The notes beneath the pieces are model-generated. The model saw only the letters and a program-made list of their open reading frames with translations. It ran no database searches and was not told the DNA's origin. DNA of 64,000 nucleotides from Dendrophyllia cribrosa. Taxonomy: Eukaryota > Cnidaria > Anthozoa > Scleractinia > Dendrophylliidae. Location of the stretch: the NCBI GenBank assembly GCA_024195265.1, contig JAJLRJ010000006.1, forward strand, positions 30,226,382 through 30,290,381, written 5' to 3'. Within the stretch, counting starts at the first letter, position 1; every line of letters begins with the position of its first letter. Below are positions 48,078 through 59,248 of the stretch, in pieces. Position numbers and translations under genes: made by a program.

Positions 48078-51000
48078 ATGAGCAGAATTAGAAATCCGGA
48101 TTGGGAGACTGACGAGGACTTAAAAGGTGACATCCAGCGATATGTTCTCCAGAACCTCAGCCGCAGTGAGCTGTTAGACTTTGTGAAACGTGATTATCCT
48201 CAGTATGCTTGGAGTCTTGGAACGCTCAGTAGAAGAATGGCCCACTTCGGCATAAAGTATATTGAATATGAAACAGATGTGCAAGCAGTCGAACAAGCTG
48301 TACGAGATGAAAGTGATGGACCCGGGCAACTGCTGGGGTATAGGTCCATGCATAAAAAATTGCGGGAGCAGCACCAGCTTGCAGTGCCACGAGGGTTGGT
48401 ATATGACCTGATGACCCTTGTAAACCCTGAAGGTATTGAGCGCCGGGGTAATGTCGAAAAAAGGAAGTGACACAGAGGGGCCACCGGCACTTTTACTTCA
48501 CTGTTAAGGAAATTACCATGCTTTTGGTGATGCCATGATTCCTTGTTTTCATTTGAAAGGCTTTTCGAATGTAATATGTCACTGAATAGTCAAGTAAGTG
48601 TCCCAGGGCCAGGGACACTTATCATAAGGGAGTGGGATACTTGGTTGAAAAGTGAGCTGGAGTTTGAATTAAATGCATAAACTGGCCAATTTTGAGGGTC
48701 TTAGTTATAGTGAATAATTTTTTCGGGTATTAAATTTTGGCTTCATTTGCACCTGTCTACACTGTACAGCTATCAGCTAATTAGATGGTGGTGCAGTGGT
48801 GCCCATAATAATAACCATAATCCTATGCATTTCAAATTGAAGGGGCCTAACCACACACACTCAGGAGATGGTCATGACAAGCTAATGGATTTCATGAATA
48901 ACACATTTCCATTGGCTGTTTATAGACTTCAAGATGTATTCAGTGGTTATATCCTTTATTTAAAACTCTGGACATCAAATTCTGACCCCAAGCTGATAGG
49001 ACGATGGTATTTAGAGCATCTTTACAATTCAAGAGGTATTATTTTAACTTTTTTTTTATAACATTTGACATTCAATTTGTACTTTCAGTACATTGCCCTA
49101 GGTGGCTGGATATTTTCACTTACACACCATGGTTGGTGGAACACAACAAAATAGTTGATTGAACAAATGTAAATTTGGACATACAATTGACTGATATGTT
49201 ACACATGTAGTTCTTATCCTGTGGCCTGTGACAGTTTCTTGTGCCAGCAGGTATAAAAAATGTTGAATTTATTTTTATGAGTGATATCCATGCAGTGTGC
49301 ATCCTGAGTGGGTTATGGAAGTACATGTAAACTACTGTTTAAAAGATTCAGCATAAAATCAATACTGATGTTGTACACCAAATTCTATACACTGTAGTTT
49401 CCAACTTTGGTGAAGGGGAACTTAATTCAAAGCATATAGCAGTCTCAGTGGTTATTACAAGCTTCGTTTTTACCTTGTCTGGTGAAGTTTGACAGCTGGT
49501 ATCACATTGGACACATGAGACTCGTTCCCATGTGTGTTGTTCAATTTTTTACTTTTATTTCCATCGTTTCAGATTATCAGTAAATTAATGATGAGAAGCC
49601 AAAATGAAGGAAAACAAAATTTGAACCAAAACCAAATTGGAACCACTAAATGATTATATTGATACTTACTTACTACTTAGTCCTCTTCATGTTAAACACA
49701 TAAGGCCATAAATAAGGTATATTTATAACCTAATTAAATTTGATAGTGTGCCGTGCCTGAGTTTGTATTTGTTCTTGTCACCTTCAATAGTGATAAGTAA
49801 TCAACTGAGACTGGATAAGGGGACGGAGACTGGTCACATGGCAACTATTCATGCCTATTTGAGAAAGAGCCAAGAGAATGCTGCAAATCATGATGCAGCT
49901 GACACAGTTCATTATGGTCTGTCTACCAACAACAAGGTACTAATTAGTCAAACTCAGGCAGCTCAGACAGTCTGCAATTTCTTGACATAATTCTTTCTTA
50001 GTTATTGTCTGCTAATTCATTCAAAGAAACATTGTGAGTGAAAAAGATACAGTAAGACATGTTCTGTGGTGTGTGCAGAAGTTACTCTTTTTGCATTTGG
50101 CGAAGCAGTCATTGAAATGATTGATGAAAGATCTATACGGAGATCTAAACCAACAAGCAACGAGAAGTATATTCTTGTCCGATATAAAATAATCCAATAA
50201 ACCTACTTATAGCCCGTTCATAATGGCGGCGGATTTATTTATTCTTTTAAATGTATGTTGATCAGCCTCACTGGCCTCGTTAGCGTGTGCAAAATTCAAA
50301 AGAATTTTGACTCTGAAACGAGGCCAGTGAGCCTAATTAGCATACATACATGTATAAAAGAATAAATAAATCGGCCGCCATTATGAAAGTCGAAGTCTAT
50401 GCACCAACAGTCATAGCTATAACCGACTGACCCTCCATTTTTTAGGAAAACAAAATTAAAAAAATTATTCTTTTTATAATTGCAAACATTTCATACGATA
50501 GAAATGTATTGATGGTGAACTCGAAGAAAATTTACCTTTTACATGTATGTGCTTCCATAGCCTTTTGCTTAAAAACTAGTCAGCATGGTTTTTAAGGGTC
50601 TCTCAAAAATAGCAAGTTCCTGAATTCAGGTTCGTGTAACCATGTTCACAGGGTGCAATATTTTGATATATATATATAGATATATATACGTTCGTAGACT
50701 TGTGAATGGCCTCGCAAACAATGCTCACCTGAAATAGATAAAAAGAAAAGATTGGGTTGTTGAAATTTTCCCACGTGACAGTAGAGGAATTCCAATGGGG
50801 ATAATATATATATATATATTATTTATATATTATTTATATTTATATATATTATAAAATATTTTTTTAAAACATCGAAAGGTGGTGGCATGAGCTCCATGAT
50901 CGTTTGGAAAAATTCTTCAAGAGACAGTTAAGAATGTTGTTGGAGAGAGGGCACTATGACCCAGACAACCAGACAGACAGAAACCTGCTGGCATTTGTCT

Positions 51001-52331
51001 TCATTCCTGTAATAGAAAAAGAAATGGTCATTTTCAGGGAAACCATCTGGAATTCTCACAGAGTTAGAAGCCAGAAAGAGGCACAAATGCCCAAAGGAAT
51101 CCCCAATCATTTATATTCCTTTCCAGAAAGATATGGTGCCCAAGAATGTGGTATGGTTATGCATGCACAAAATAATATGAAACTAAGTAATTAATCACTT
51201 ACATACAGCATTTAGAGCAGTTTTCAATTGACTGTCGAAAGTAATTACACAATTGCTTTGGTTTTGCATTGCTACGCTTTGTGATTGGCTAAAAAATCTC
51301 GCGCCACTTTCTCGACCAATCAGAAGTAAAACCAAAACCAATCGTGACTTGCTCGCACGCGTTTTCCCGCGCTTGGCGCCCGCGACATGTAATTGCTTCG
51401 AGCTCTGATTGGTTCATTGGATTGTTTACGACTGTTGTGATTGGTCAGAGTAATTACTTTGGTTTTGGTTTTACGACACTCAATTGAAAACTGCTCTATA
51501 AAGCAAGTTACATTCAATTCACTGCACATGATAACACAAACCTCTACCTCAAACCATTTCCCCATTGGAATTCCTCTACTCTGTCACGTGGAAAAATTTC
51601 AACAACCCAATAGACCACTTTCATAATGGCGGCCGATTTATTTATTCTTTTATATGTATGTTAATTAGCCTCACTGGCCTCATTTTAGAGAAAAAATTCT
51701 TTTGAATTTTGCACATGTTACCGAGGCCAGTAAGGCTAATTAACATACATATAAAAGAATAAATAAATCGGCCGCCATTATGAAAGTGGTCTATCTTTTC
51801 ACTTAACTTGAACCAGGAAAGTTTAACTGTTACTAGTCAATGCAATTTCACCCACCAGTTGAACCTAATGTTTTACCCTAGATGACTGTTTTGTGTCACT
51901 AAAAATTTGGTTGCATTCTGCAAAGTTATGGAAAGCGACATGCTTGTTTATTGAATTTTTTATTACCTCAGATAACTTACTAGATAACTTCAGATTGCTG
52001 GTGGATAAATTTAGTTCAACTTTATTTCCCTAGAGGTCTGAATTATCTGTATGCCACTGCAGTTATCATTTTCACCCTACTCCTTGGATCCATATACATG
52101 TATATATAAATAGTTAAGTAATTTCATGTTTCACTAGGTTTGCCAGTCACCCTGGAGGCGTTAAATGAAGTCGCAGAATTGTCAGATGTTATGTCCATTG
52201 GGGAGGACTTCTTGCCAGGCACTGTGAGAGCTGAATGTGAACGCATTATCCCAGATGTCAATGGCATAAAGCCCACTGATGCTGCGGACACGTTTCTATT
52301 CCTGAAAGCTCATTACCAAGCTCATCTCTAA
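48078..52331 (+). CDS. Integrase-core (rve-like, DDE) gene, five exons
   Basis: Exons: about 48078-48447 or slightly beyond (N-terminal helical region), about 48844-49035 (contains GPNH then DGHDKLM), 49791-49936 (LDKGTETGHMATIHAYLR), about 50875-51186 (IERWWHELHDRLEKFFKRQL ... GIPNHLYSFPERYG) and 52138-52331 (C-terminus, TAA). Donors at 49036, 49937 and 51187 and acceptors at 49790 and 52137 are canonical and phase-compatible. The Asp, Asp and Glu of an integrase fold are visible in exons 2, 3 and 4. There are two problems. The exon 1-2 join is unclear: a TGA at 48468 lies in frame before sequence that still looks coding. The bases before exon 4 are AC, not AG. So the gene is either a transposon-derived host gene with unusual splicing or a recent pseudogene. 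Confidence 0.65.
50213..50395. mobile_element. Palindromic MITE copy 1 (in intron 3)
   Basis: The ends ataatggcggcggatttatt and aataaatcggccgccattat fold onto each other, with a short unpaired centre around 50285-50320. It is about 180 bp and noncoding, closely related to the copy at 51606-51797. Confidence 0.85.
50790..50872. repeat. AT/TATA microsatellite before exon 4
   Basis: A run of atat/ttat repeats directly abuts integrase exon 4. It may have destroyed the usual AG acceptor. Confidence 0.7.
51208..51500. mobile_element. MITE with tagagcagttttcaattga ends (in intron 4)
   Basis: Left end tagagcagttttcaattgac; right end tcaattgaaaactgctcta. Internal subterminal words (accaaaaccaatc, gattggt) also mirror each other. 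About 290 bp, TA-flanked, probably Tc1/mariner-type. Confidence 0.85.
51606..51797. mobile_element. Palindromic MITE copy 2 (in intron 4)
   Basis: Termini tagaccactttcataatggc and gccattatgaaagtggtcta are exact complements. The interior matches copy 1 at 50213. TA target-site bases flank it. Confidence 0.85.
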
Positions 52332-52335
52332 TAAT

Positions 52336-52358
52336 ACCCCCCCCCCCCCCCCCCCCCA
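52336..52358. repeat. Poly-C tract
   Basis: A run of about 23 cytosines lies immediately after the stop codon of the integrase gene, within its 3' untranslated region. Its length is unreliable in any assembly. Confidence 0.9.
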
Positions 52359-52446
52359 TGCGAATCAGGCAATCAGATTGTTATAAGGTTTCAATATTGT
52401 TTGCTGTTGTAATGGAAATTTTATTACTCAGCATTAAATTGCCTAT

Positions 52447-52886
52447 CACCCCTAGAAAGTTATTTTCAGAATCAACTCTATGTACATTGAACAGTTGAAT
52501 GGTAAAATATTTCTTGTTTTGAACATTGTGTTAGTGAGTTATAGAGATTTGAAATTTACAAAATGCTAATTAGATGACATCAACCCGGGAATCATTTATT
52601 ATACAACCACTTGTTTTCACCTCCAGGTAATATTTTTTTACGAATTAATTGACTATCCACAGTTTGTTTTTAGTATTTATCAAATTAATTATCCTAAAGC
52701 TGTAAACTGCGCATTGTAAATTGGCATAAAAATAATGGCGAAGTCCCAGGTTGATGTCATCTTATTAGCATTTTGTAAATTCAAATCTCTGTAACTCACA
52801 AATGCGACGTTCAAAACAAGAAATATTTTACCATTCAACTATTCAATGTACATAAAGTTGATTCTAAATATAACTTTCTAGGGGTA
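52447..52886. mobile_element. Foldback element (~440 bp)
   Basis: Arms 52447-52590 and 52750-52886 are reverse complements with substitutions (acccctagaaagttatttt against aactttctaggggta; gatgacatcaacc against ggttgatgtcatc). The spacer is about 160 bp. Noncoding. Confidence 0.75.
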
Positions 52887-53695
52887 GCTTAATATTGTCA
52901 TATCAAAATGATGCCACTAGCTATTATTGGCATTTATATTACAAGGAGCCATAAGGGAATTTAATTATGGAAGAGGGTTGGTGGGTGAGAAATTCCCTGA
53001 ATTGATTTTTTTTTCAGGACGCCCCAAAAGACAAGCCACTGTTTTTCAGGACACCCCTATAAAAATTAAAAATCATGATTTGGAACTTGTGTTTTATACA
53101 TTGCTCCACTGGGTTGGCAGATTAATATGTTGTGATATTCTCACACAGACTAAGAGGGTATTAAAAGCTTGAACTATCAATGTTGTTCTATAAAACAACT
53201 GACATTGCTATTTAGTGTGAAGACTTTCACTATGTGTTATAACACCTAAATATTAAACCAGACTCTGGAATACATATATTTGAAGAAAGTTTATGTTGAA
53301 CATGTTTACACTTTATAACTTAAATACACTTGTGGAGCTGAATTCAATTATGTACAAGTGGTATGTGTAGAATACATGTAAACATTGAAATCATTTTCAA
53401 GCCACCCATGAAACATATAATTTTCAGGTTTAAGACCGCCCCCATTTTCATGGAAAAATATTTCAGGCGCCCCCTTTTTCTCACCCACCACCCCCCTCCT
53501 ATAACAATTATTTATGACTGGTCCCTAAGAACAACTACCCAGAACACTACGGACACTGGGACAAAATTCTCTTGAAGTAGTTCTGTAACTGTTGTGAAAA
53601 AAAATTAAGTACATGTGTATGAACAAGAACTTTATTCAACAATTGGACATGTAACATTAAATTCTTGATATAAAGGTTGTAGGTTTCTGTATTTC

Positions 53696-54038
53696 TAAAC
53701 TAAATTTTAATGAATACCTTTGTTTAATACATCTAGCCTTAGTGATAGACTGCCATATATAGTTTGCGTTGAACATCAACTGAAGTTTTATATTATCTTT
53801 CATTCTGAAAATCACTGCATAATACTCTCAAATAACAGCATTTTTAACAAAATTGATGTTACTGTCAAAACCCAAATTTTATTAATTTTCTGAACTAAAT
53901 TTAAATGAATACCTTTGTTTAATTAATACATCTAGCCTTAGAGATAAACTGCCATATAGTTTGTGTTGAACATCAAGTAAAGTTTTATATTCTTTTTCAC
54001 TCTGAAAATCACTGCATAATACTCTCAAAATATAACAG
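53696..54038. repeat. Tandem duplication, ~196-bp period
   Basis: The block beginning aatgaatacctttgtttaat and ending cataatactctcaaa appears twice (about 53696-53838 and 53892-54036) with a few indels. Noncoding. Confidence 0.8.
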
Positions 54039-54039
54039 A

Positions 54040-54740
54040 AACTCAAATATCCTAGATGAAAAACACTGAGCTTGTTTCTAGTAACTCACAACCAATTATG
54101 GTTGCTTCAGTGGCAGGATATAATTAACAGTGGGCCTAACAGTAACTGTGAAATAACTGTTAGGGAAGTGGTCATAACAAGTATACTCAATGAGGACCCA
54201 CCTTGTGTAGTGGTGGGGGGTTGCACAAAATACCACCTATATGATTAGTCCAATGGACAAAATATTTTGGCCTAAAAATTGAAGATGAGACTTTAATATT
54301 CTGTGTGCATGAAGCTTGCATTGATAGTAAAACGGCACAGGAAGATTTGAATCTTTCTCTCAGTTTCTACTCTTGATAGAATGGGGGCTATACCAACAAG
54401 ACACAAGTCCATCTTTTTAGGTGGGGAGAGGGGGGACATAGAGACCACCAGTCTTTGTAAAATGGTGTCCTGTCTGAGTACAAAAGTGTTGACCATTTCC
54501 CTTATTTCAAAGAAGCTTCAGTTTGTTTTGGTATAGAAGACTTTTTTGAAATAAGCTTATACTAACAGCAACAACTACAACTACCATACCATTGCCACTT
54601 TGATAAGTTTCACACAACTTTTTTGAAACCTTTTTCATGGCTTCATTCTACTGACCAGTTAAAATGAAAGAACTGTAAGAGGCTGAGTTGTCAAGTTTCA
54701 TGTTCATGCCCATGACTTCTCTGCTCGCAGTTTGTGGATT
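54040..54740. other. No recognisable gene
   Basis: AT-rich, no supported coding frame. Confidence 0.4.
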
Positions 54741-54744
54741 TCAT

Positions 54745-55312
54745 TTGTCAGTTGTCCAAAAGTTGTCCAATCGAAAACTTTACCCAAGTGGCAATGGTAA
54801 ATGTATGGTGCACAGCACTGTAAGACCCATTTGGGCCTTTTGAATTAGTGACAGAAGGCATTTTAAAATGGAGACAACCAAGAAGTGAACCCTCCTTCCC
54901 CTTCTTGGCAAGGTCTTGTGTATGTTTGACCACCTATATGCTGCCTGGGTGGGGCTGGCTTAAAGTTGATAGGTGCATCTTTCCATACATTCATACTTGC
55001 TGTTACTTAAGTGCACTATTCGTCAGGCAAAGCCATCATCTTACAGAACTCATTACAAGTATGACCTTTTAAGAAGGCTTCTATCCCCACAGTAGTACAA
55101 TTGCCACAGCAAAAGTATAGTTCATGTGTTTCTTCATCCATAAACTTGTCTGTAGCAATTTCTGGATCGTACAGAGTGTAGTCTGATCCTTGAATGTCAA
55201 GAAGCATAAGCTTTTTCTCCGTTGAAAAATAGGAATTGTTTACATTTAACCACAGACCACATGAGTTTGGAAACAAGGAGTTTATTGTCTCAGGCTGGGA
55301 AAAACGATACAA
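54745..55312 (-). pseudogene. Unidentified Cys-containing protein fragment
   Basis: The minus frame 55312-55016 encodes 98 residues including TLYDPEIATDKFMDEETHEL, YFCCGNCTTVG and HTCNEFC, a pattern that suggests a zinc-binding or disulphide-bonded segment. A second minus frame at 54933-54748 may be a later part. No family could be named and the two frames are not continuous. Confidence 0.3.
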
Positions 55313-55463
55313 GACTGGACTGACAATAACACTCCAACACCCAAACGGATATAAAGTGGTATGTGGTTAAAGGTAAAGAAACTCGAGTACTATAAAAGAA
55401 AACAACGACGTGTAATGGACTAAATGAAGAACCGAACATAATAATAATAATAAAAATTATATA

Positions 55464-56540
55464 TTAATACGAAATAGGCGAAAGCTGTTGGATTTTGGTA
55501 GCCATTGAAGAGACAGCTTCGCGTTTCTGATCATTAGACATCTCTAAATAAACTAAATACGCATCGCTGCGCCAATCACCTTGAAACTTAATAAGTTCCG
55601 CTGGAACCTCGCATGCAAAAGCAAAAGAAGCACCGGCGCGGCGAAAACTATGTGGAGAATAATGGCGCGGATCCAACTCTAGTGCGGTGATAACTTTGGC
55701 TAAAAACTTAGAAAAATGGCTATAAGTAAGCGGATGCGACGAAGAAGACGATGACTTAACTGAAAAAAGCGGATCCGAGAGGCTAACGGCATTAAGACGG
55801 AGATGATTGCTAAGTGCTGAAACGGGACAAAGGGAGGAGTCTGGGATAGTTGGCAAAGGAATAGATAAAGCGCGTTGAAAAAACTGAATCGTCTTAGTTG
55901 CGCGGATGTGGAGCAGAGCCCCTTTAAAGGAAACCGTGTAATCGCAAAGACGGGGCACCTTGGGTGAAATAACACGGGAATTTTCGACAACTAAATTGGA
56001 CTTGCGCAAGAAGGAGAAAAAGGCGACCAAAAACAAGGCCCACATAGCCGCCTGAAGAGAATTGGTAGTATCAAAAAATGGCGCCATACGCAAAAGTAAA
56101 CTCGGCGTAATTGGATGTTTGCGAGCTGGAGACACCCCGAGAAAACGTTTACACCCTCTTAACGCTAACTGAAATGGATATGAGTTGTCCCAGCCCGGGG
56201 GAAAACCAAACAAGCGATGAAAATGCCGTACACTAGAAATGTGATTTTGAATGGTACCGTAAGACCGACCCGTAACGGAAAGAAACGCTATGTAACGTAA
56301 AATGATATGCACTTGAACCGGAAAAGGGCGAAAACCCAAATCCGAACAGAATTGTATGAAAATCCTAAAATGCGACTGCATATTCTTATGTGTGGAAGCA
56401 GCATGAGCCAAGCGAATAATCTTGGTGGTAAAGCCGTCCAACAACTGAAGACCTTCAGGGCTTCCTAGAACGTGAAAGCAAACAAAAGCGGAATGACTAT
56501 ATATATATATAAACATGCGATAGCCTAAATATAAAGTCAA
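55464..56540 (-). CDS. Tyrosine recombinase of a DIRS/Ngaro-like element
   Basis: A single open frame (up to 358 codons) encodes a tyrosine recombinase. The N-terminal SAM-like core-binding region (FRIFIQFCSDLGFRPFPVQV...) is followed by the catalytic domain. The first Arg lies in FFSFLRKSN (middle of the protein), the H-x-x-R box in SPHSFRRAGASFAF (about residue 305), and the nucleophile Tyr is probably in DAYLVYLEM (about residue 335). The enzyme would integrate a circular DNA made by the upstream RT. The true start is uncertain because the first ~25 residues are hydrophobic and unlike the family. No break is visible, so it may still be functional. Confidence 0.8.
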   Translation of the reverse strand: MTLYLGYRMFIYIYSHSAFVCFHVLGSPEGLQLLDGFTTKIIRLAHAASTHKNMQSHFRIFIQFCSDLGFRPFPVQVHIILRYIAFLSVTGRSYGTIQNHISSVRHFHRLFGFPPGWDNSYPFQLALRGCKRFLGVSPARKHPITPSLLLRMAPFFDTTNSLQAAMWALFLVAFFSFLRKSNLVVENSRVISPKVPRLCDYTVSFKGALLHIRATKTIQFFQRALSIPLPTIPDSSLCPVSALSNHLRLNAVSLSDPLFSVKSSSSSSHPLTYSHFSKFLAKVITALELDPRHYSPHSFRRAGASFAFACEVPAELIKFQGDWRSDAYLVYLEMSNDQKREAVSSMATKIQQLSPISY

Positions 56541-56609
56541 AATAAAGATATTAATCGACTTGAAACTGAAAACAGTCCCGGGGAATGTCCTTGAAAGTGT
56601 ACTTTCTAC

Positions 56610-57974
56610 CTAAGTGAGAGGCAGAAGCATGAAAATCTCCCGATGAGATGAATCTGCGTGCCAGTGGCTTAAAGCATCGGCCAAAACGTTGTGTACGCCT
56701 AGAATGTGACGAGCGGTCAGTTCAAAGTCGTATACAGAAGCAGTGAACCACAATTGACGTAAACAACGTTGCATGAAGCTGTCCCTGGTAGATCCGGAGT
56801 TAATCACTGTCATGGCGGCTTCATTGTCGCACGAAACGATAAATTTATGCCCGCAAAGCTGAGGGAAGGTGCGTAAAGTGTTCAATAAGCGCGACATAAA
56901 GATCCGACCCAGTTTTACGCAAGCCGTAACGAAGGAAAGTTTCCCGAGTAGAGATTGCAATTGTTTCTTAGTGAAAAAAGAACGTGAGGACCAATCCTCC
57001 AATTCCGTTGCGAGTTCATCAAGCCGAGTTTGAGGAACTGATAACGTAAAAGTGTCAGAATCGACCTCAACACCGAGGCAAACCATACATGTTGATGGAG
57101 GACTGTCTTTCTCGGGTGACGATTGTAAACCGAGTTCGACTAACAAAGCTTTTAAACTGTCAAAAGCTAAGGGTGCCCGTTCGGGAGAATCTGCGCCATA
57201 AAAATCATCCAGGTAAACATCCGCTGTGAAACCGTACTGAGTGAAAGAATGAACGACGGCCTTTGTCGTTCGTTGGCAAATCATGGCGGAGGTTTTTAAT
57301 CCGAAAGGACAGCGAGTGTCAAAATAAAGTAGATTCTTGTGGCGAAAACCCAATAAATGATAATCCTTCGGGTCAATTGGTAGCTATCTGTACGCGCGCT
57401 GAAGGTCAAGTTTGTACAACAGACAACCCCTGCCGTGTTGTAAAATAAATTTGCATAAACGATCGATGCCGGGAAGGCGAAGCTTGTACGGTTCGTCTAA
57501 ATAAGAATTGTCCGGGATGCCACTGTTCACTGAATGAAAAGACGGGAAACTAAGATCCATGACCACTCGACGCTTGGAAGAGCCCCGTTTTGGTACCGTC
57601 TGTAGTGGCGAACAGATTAACGGTTGATGCAATGGATTAAGAGTAAACGGGCCGGCCAGAGCGCCATGTTCTAACTCGGTTGCAATAAAATGATCAACGT
57701 GATCAGAAAACGTCACAGCTGAAGAATGATTGGATGACGATGATTCTGGTAATATATCTGCAGTATAATTAATCGGCCAGCCATAGCGTAAGAAGTCAAC
57801 AATTTGACGATCGTGATAGTATGATAATCGTGTGCTCCAGGCATCGATGTTGAGCGACATATGCACTGGAATTTTTGCTCCGAAAGCATTGGGAAGGTCG
57901 TGCTGAGAGACCAAAATATGCTGGACAATGGGCGTAGGCGATGTGCAGGTATCCTTGGGCGAGTCCGAGGTCAT
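56610..57974 (-). pseudogene. DIRS/Ngaro-like reverse transcriptase-RNase H, one TAG stop
   Basis: The frame from ATG 57974 encodes RT motifs (SKRRVVMDLSFPSFHSVN, then LYKLDLQRAYR), meets a TAG at 57384-57386 and continues in the same frame. The next segments are FGLKTSAMICQRTT, the catalytic VYLDDFYG (about 57215) and an RNase H region (FIVSCDNEAAM, then GVHNVLADALSHW near 56660). The single in-frame TAG, most simply a CAG change, is the only visible break. The recombinase follows 70 nt downstream on the same strand. Confidence 0.85.
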
Positions 57975-58010
57975 TAGGAAAGGAGACTGTTTTGATGAAT
58001 TCTCTGTTAG

Positions 58011-58247
58011 TCACGCGGAATTAGTGTTCGCTGGCCGGATAGGATTTCTCCTCTTCGGACAGTGAAGCATGGGATGATCCCTCGTGCACACGCGACATTT
58101 GTGCTGGGTGTTGAAGGCATCGAGATTCGAGTTATCACATGAGCAGGAGCCGTAATAGTTCCATTGGCGACAGGCTTTTTCGATTTCAGGCTTGGCAGTC
58201 GATGGAGAGCGAGGTTGAAAGTAGTAAGGGGGGTCTAGATGGGACAC
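58011..58247 (-). pseudogene. DIRS-like Gag C-terminal zinc-finger fragment
   Basis: The frame has ACRQWNYYGSCSC, HKCRVCTRDHPMLHC and a basic tail, matching the Cys/His box at the C-terminus of DIRS/Ngaro Gag. There is no ATG start; the frame closes just upstream (TGA near 58252). So Gag is 5'-truncated or begins in an exon not recognised. The RT ORF begins 37 nt after its stop. Confidence 0.6.
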
Positions 58248-58310
58248 GAGTCATTTTTCCTAACCACGCCCATGAGTGGATTTTGGTTATGGGACAGTCA
58301 AAAAAGTCCC

Positions 58311-58333
58311 TATATACGTCATCGCTGACGTCA
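58311..58333 (-). promoter_or_regulatory. CRE + TATA box, leftward
   Basis: tgacgtca (58326-58333) lies 9 nt upstream, in minus-strand sense, of tatata (58311-58316). The spacing is the same as in the RING promoter at 61.48 kb. A start near 58290 would give a leftward transcript into the DIRS-like genes, or into a truncated gene of the neighbouring element. Confidence 0.4.
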
Positions 58334-58413
58334 CCCCAACGGAAATAATGGAGCCCACACAAGTCAATCAGGTTCAACAAGTTTTTTAATGAAAAAATGT
58401 TTAACGAATACAA

Positions 58414-58486
58414 CAATGCTAAGGCAATAAAAATGCTAAGGCAATAAAAATGCTAAGGCAATAAAAATGTTCAATGTTCAATGTTC
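58414..58486. repeat. Short tandem repeats at the left edge of the compact element
   Basis: The unit aatgctaaggcaataaa occurs three times, followed by tgttcaa three times. It lies 10-80 bp beyond the last stop codon of the RING module cluster. On the minus strand an ATTAAA (58390-58385) further left could serve as a poly(A) signal. Confidence 0.75.
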
Positions 58487-58495
58487 AAAAGTTTT

Positions 58496-59248
58496 TTAAA
58501 AAAGAATTCCTCTGATTTGTGGTGGAATGAAGTGAGTTACATTAACGATTGAAACAGGATTTTGCATTTGATCGTTTCTAGAAGTAGTGACCACTTCTTC
58601 CGGCACGTCGCTTGTTCCAACTTGTTCTCTGAATATAAGTTTTGTATGTTTGGCAGTGATTGTTACTAAACCAGATTTAGGTTTTCTGTATCGTTCACCA
58701 TAAAACCATGCATCGTTCAGTTCATCATTTGTCACTAAACAGAGTACAGGAACGTTGTTGCGTCGATCTTGCGGAAATCGCAAAGTGTATGGGTGCGGAT
58801 AATGATGAGTGTGTATGTTGAATAAACCTTCAGTGTTGTATCCTCCGAATTCATGGTCCTCAATGTAGATTCCGAGATATCCGTAACTTGAAGAGTGGAG
58901 TTCAGATCCGCAAATGATATCAACTTCGTGAATGCCTAAGTTTGCAACTCTCCTTTCCTCTTCTTCATCTTCAGCGGGTCTTAGAAAGTGACTTATTAGT
59001 TTTCCAAACTTATGAAAGAAATCTCTTAGAGGCTCAGTGTTTTCTAGGGTTCTTGCCCAGTCGTTTCTGTACCATTCAGCTTCACTCATGTTTGCTCCTC
59101 TGTTCAAAACATCGATGACTCTCATGGTGTTTGGATGCTGAATTGTTATTATCACATGATGAGGTTGTGGGTTTGTATAGAGTCCTCCTTGTAGTTCATT
59201 GATTAACTTTGTCAGCTGTCTTTTCAGAGTTGGAAAGTTTGGAAAAAT
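58496..59248 (-). CDS. Alternative C-terminal module E (251 codons)
   Basis: This minus-strand exon opens at a tttggtttgttatag acceptor (exon begins 59248) and runs 250 residues to TAA at 58496. It is in phase 0 with the RING donor at 61078. The first in-frame Met is about 40 codons in, so a separate translation start is unlikely. The predicted layout is a helix (LKRQLTKLINELQ), a strand (HHVIITIQH), a helix (PLRDFFHKFGKLISHF), an acidic loop, then strands rich in His/Tyr/Gly (GYLGIYIEDHEFGGYN). No family was recognised. It is separated from module D only by the TAG that forms its acceptor, so a D-E readthrough is another possibility. Confidence 0.55.
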   Translation of the reverse strand: MFPNFPTLKRQLTKLINELQGGLYTNPQPHHVIITIQHPNTMRVIDVLNRGANMSEAEWYRNDWARTLENTEPLRDFFHKFGKLISHFLRPAEDEEEERRVANLGIHEVDIICGSELHSSSYGYLGIYIEDHEFGGYNTEGLFNIHTHHYPHPYTLRFPQDRRNNVPVLCLVTNDELNDAWFYGERYRKPKSGLVTITAKHTKLIFREQVGTSDVPEEVVTTSRNDQMQNPVSIVNVTHFIPPQIRGILF

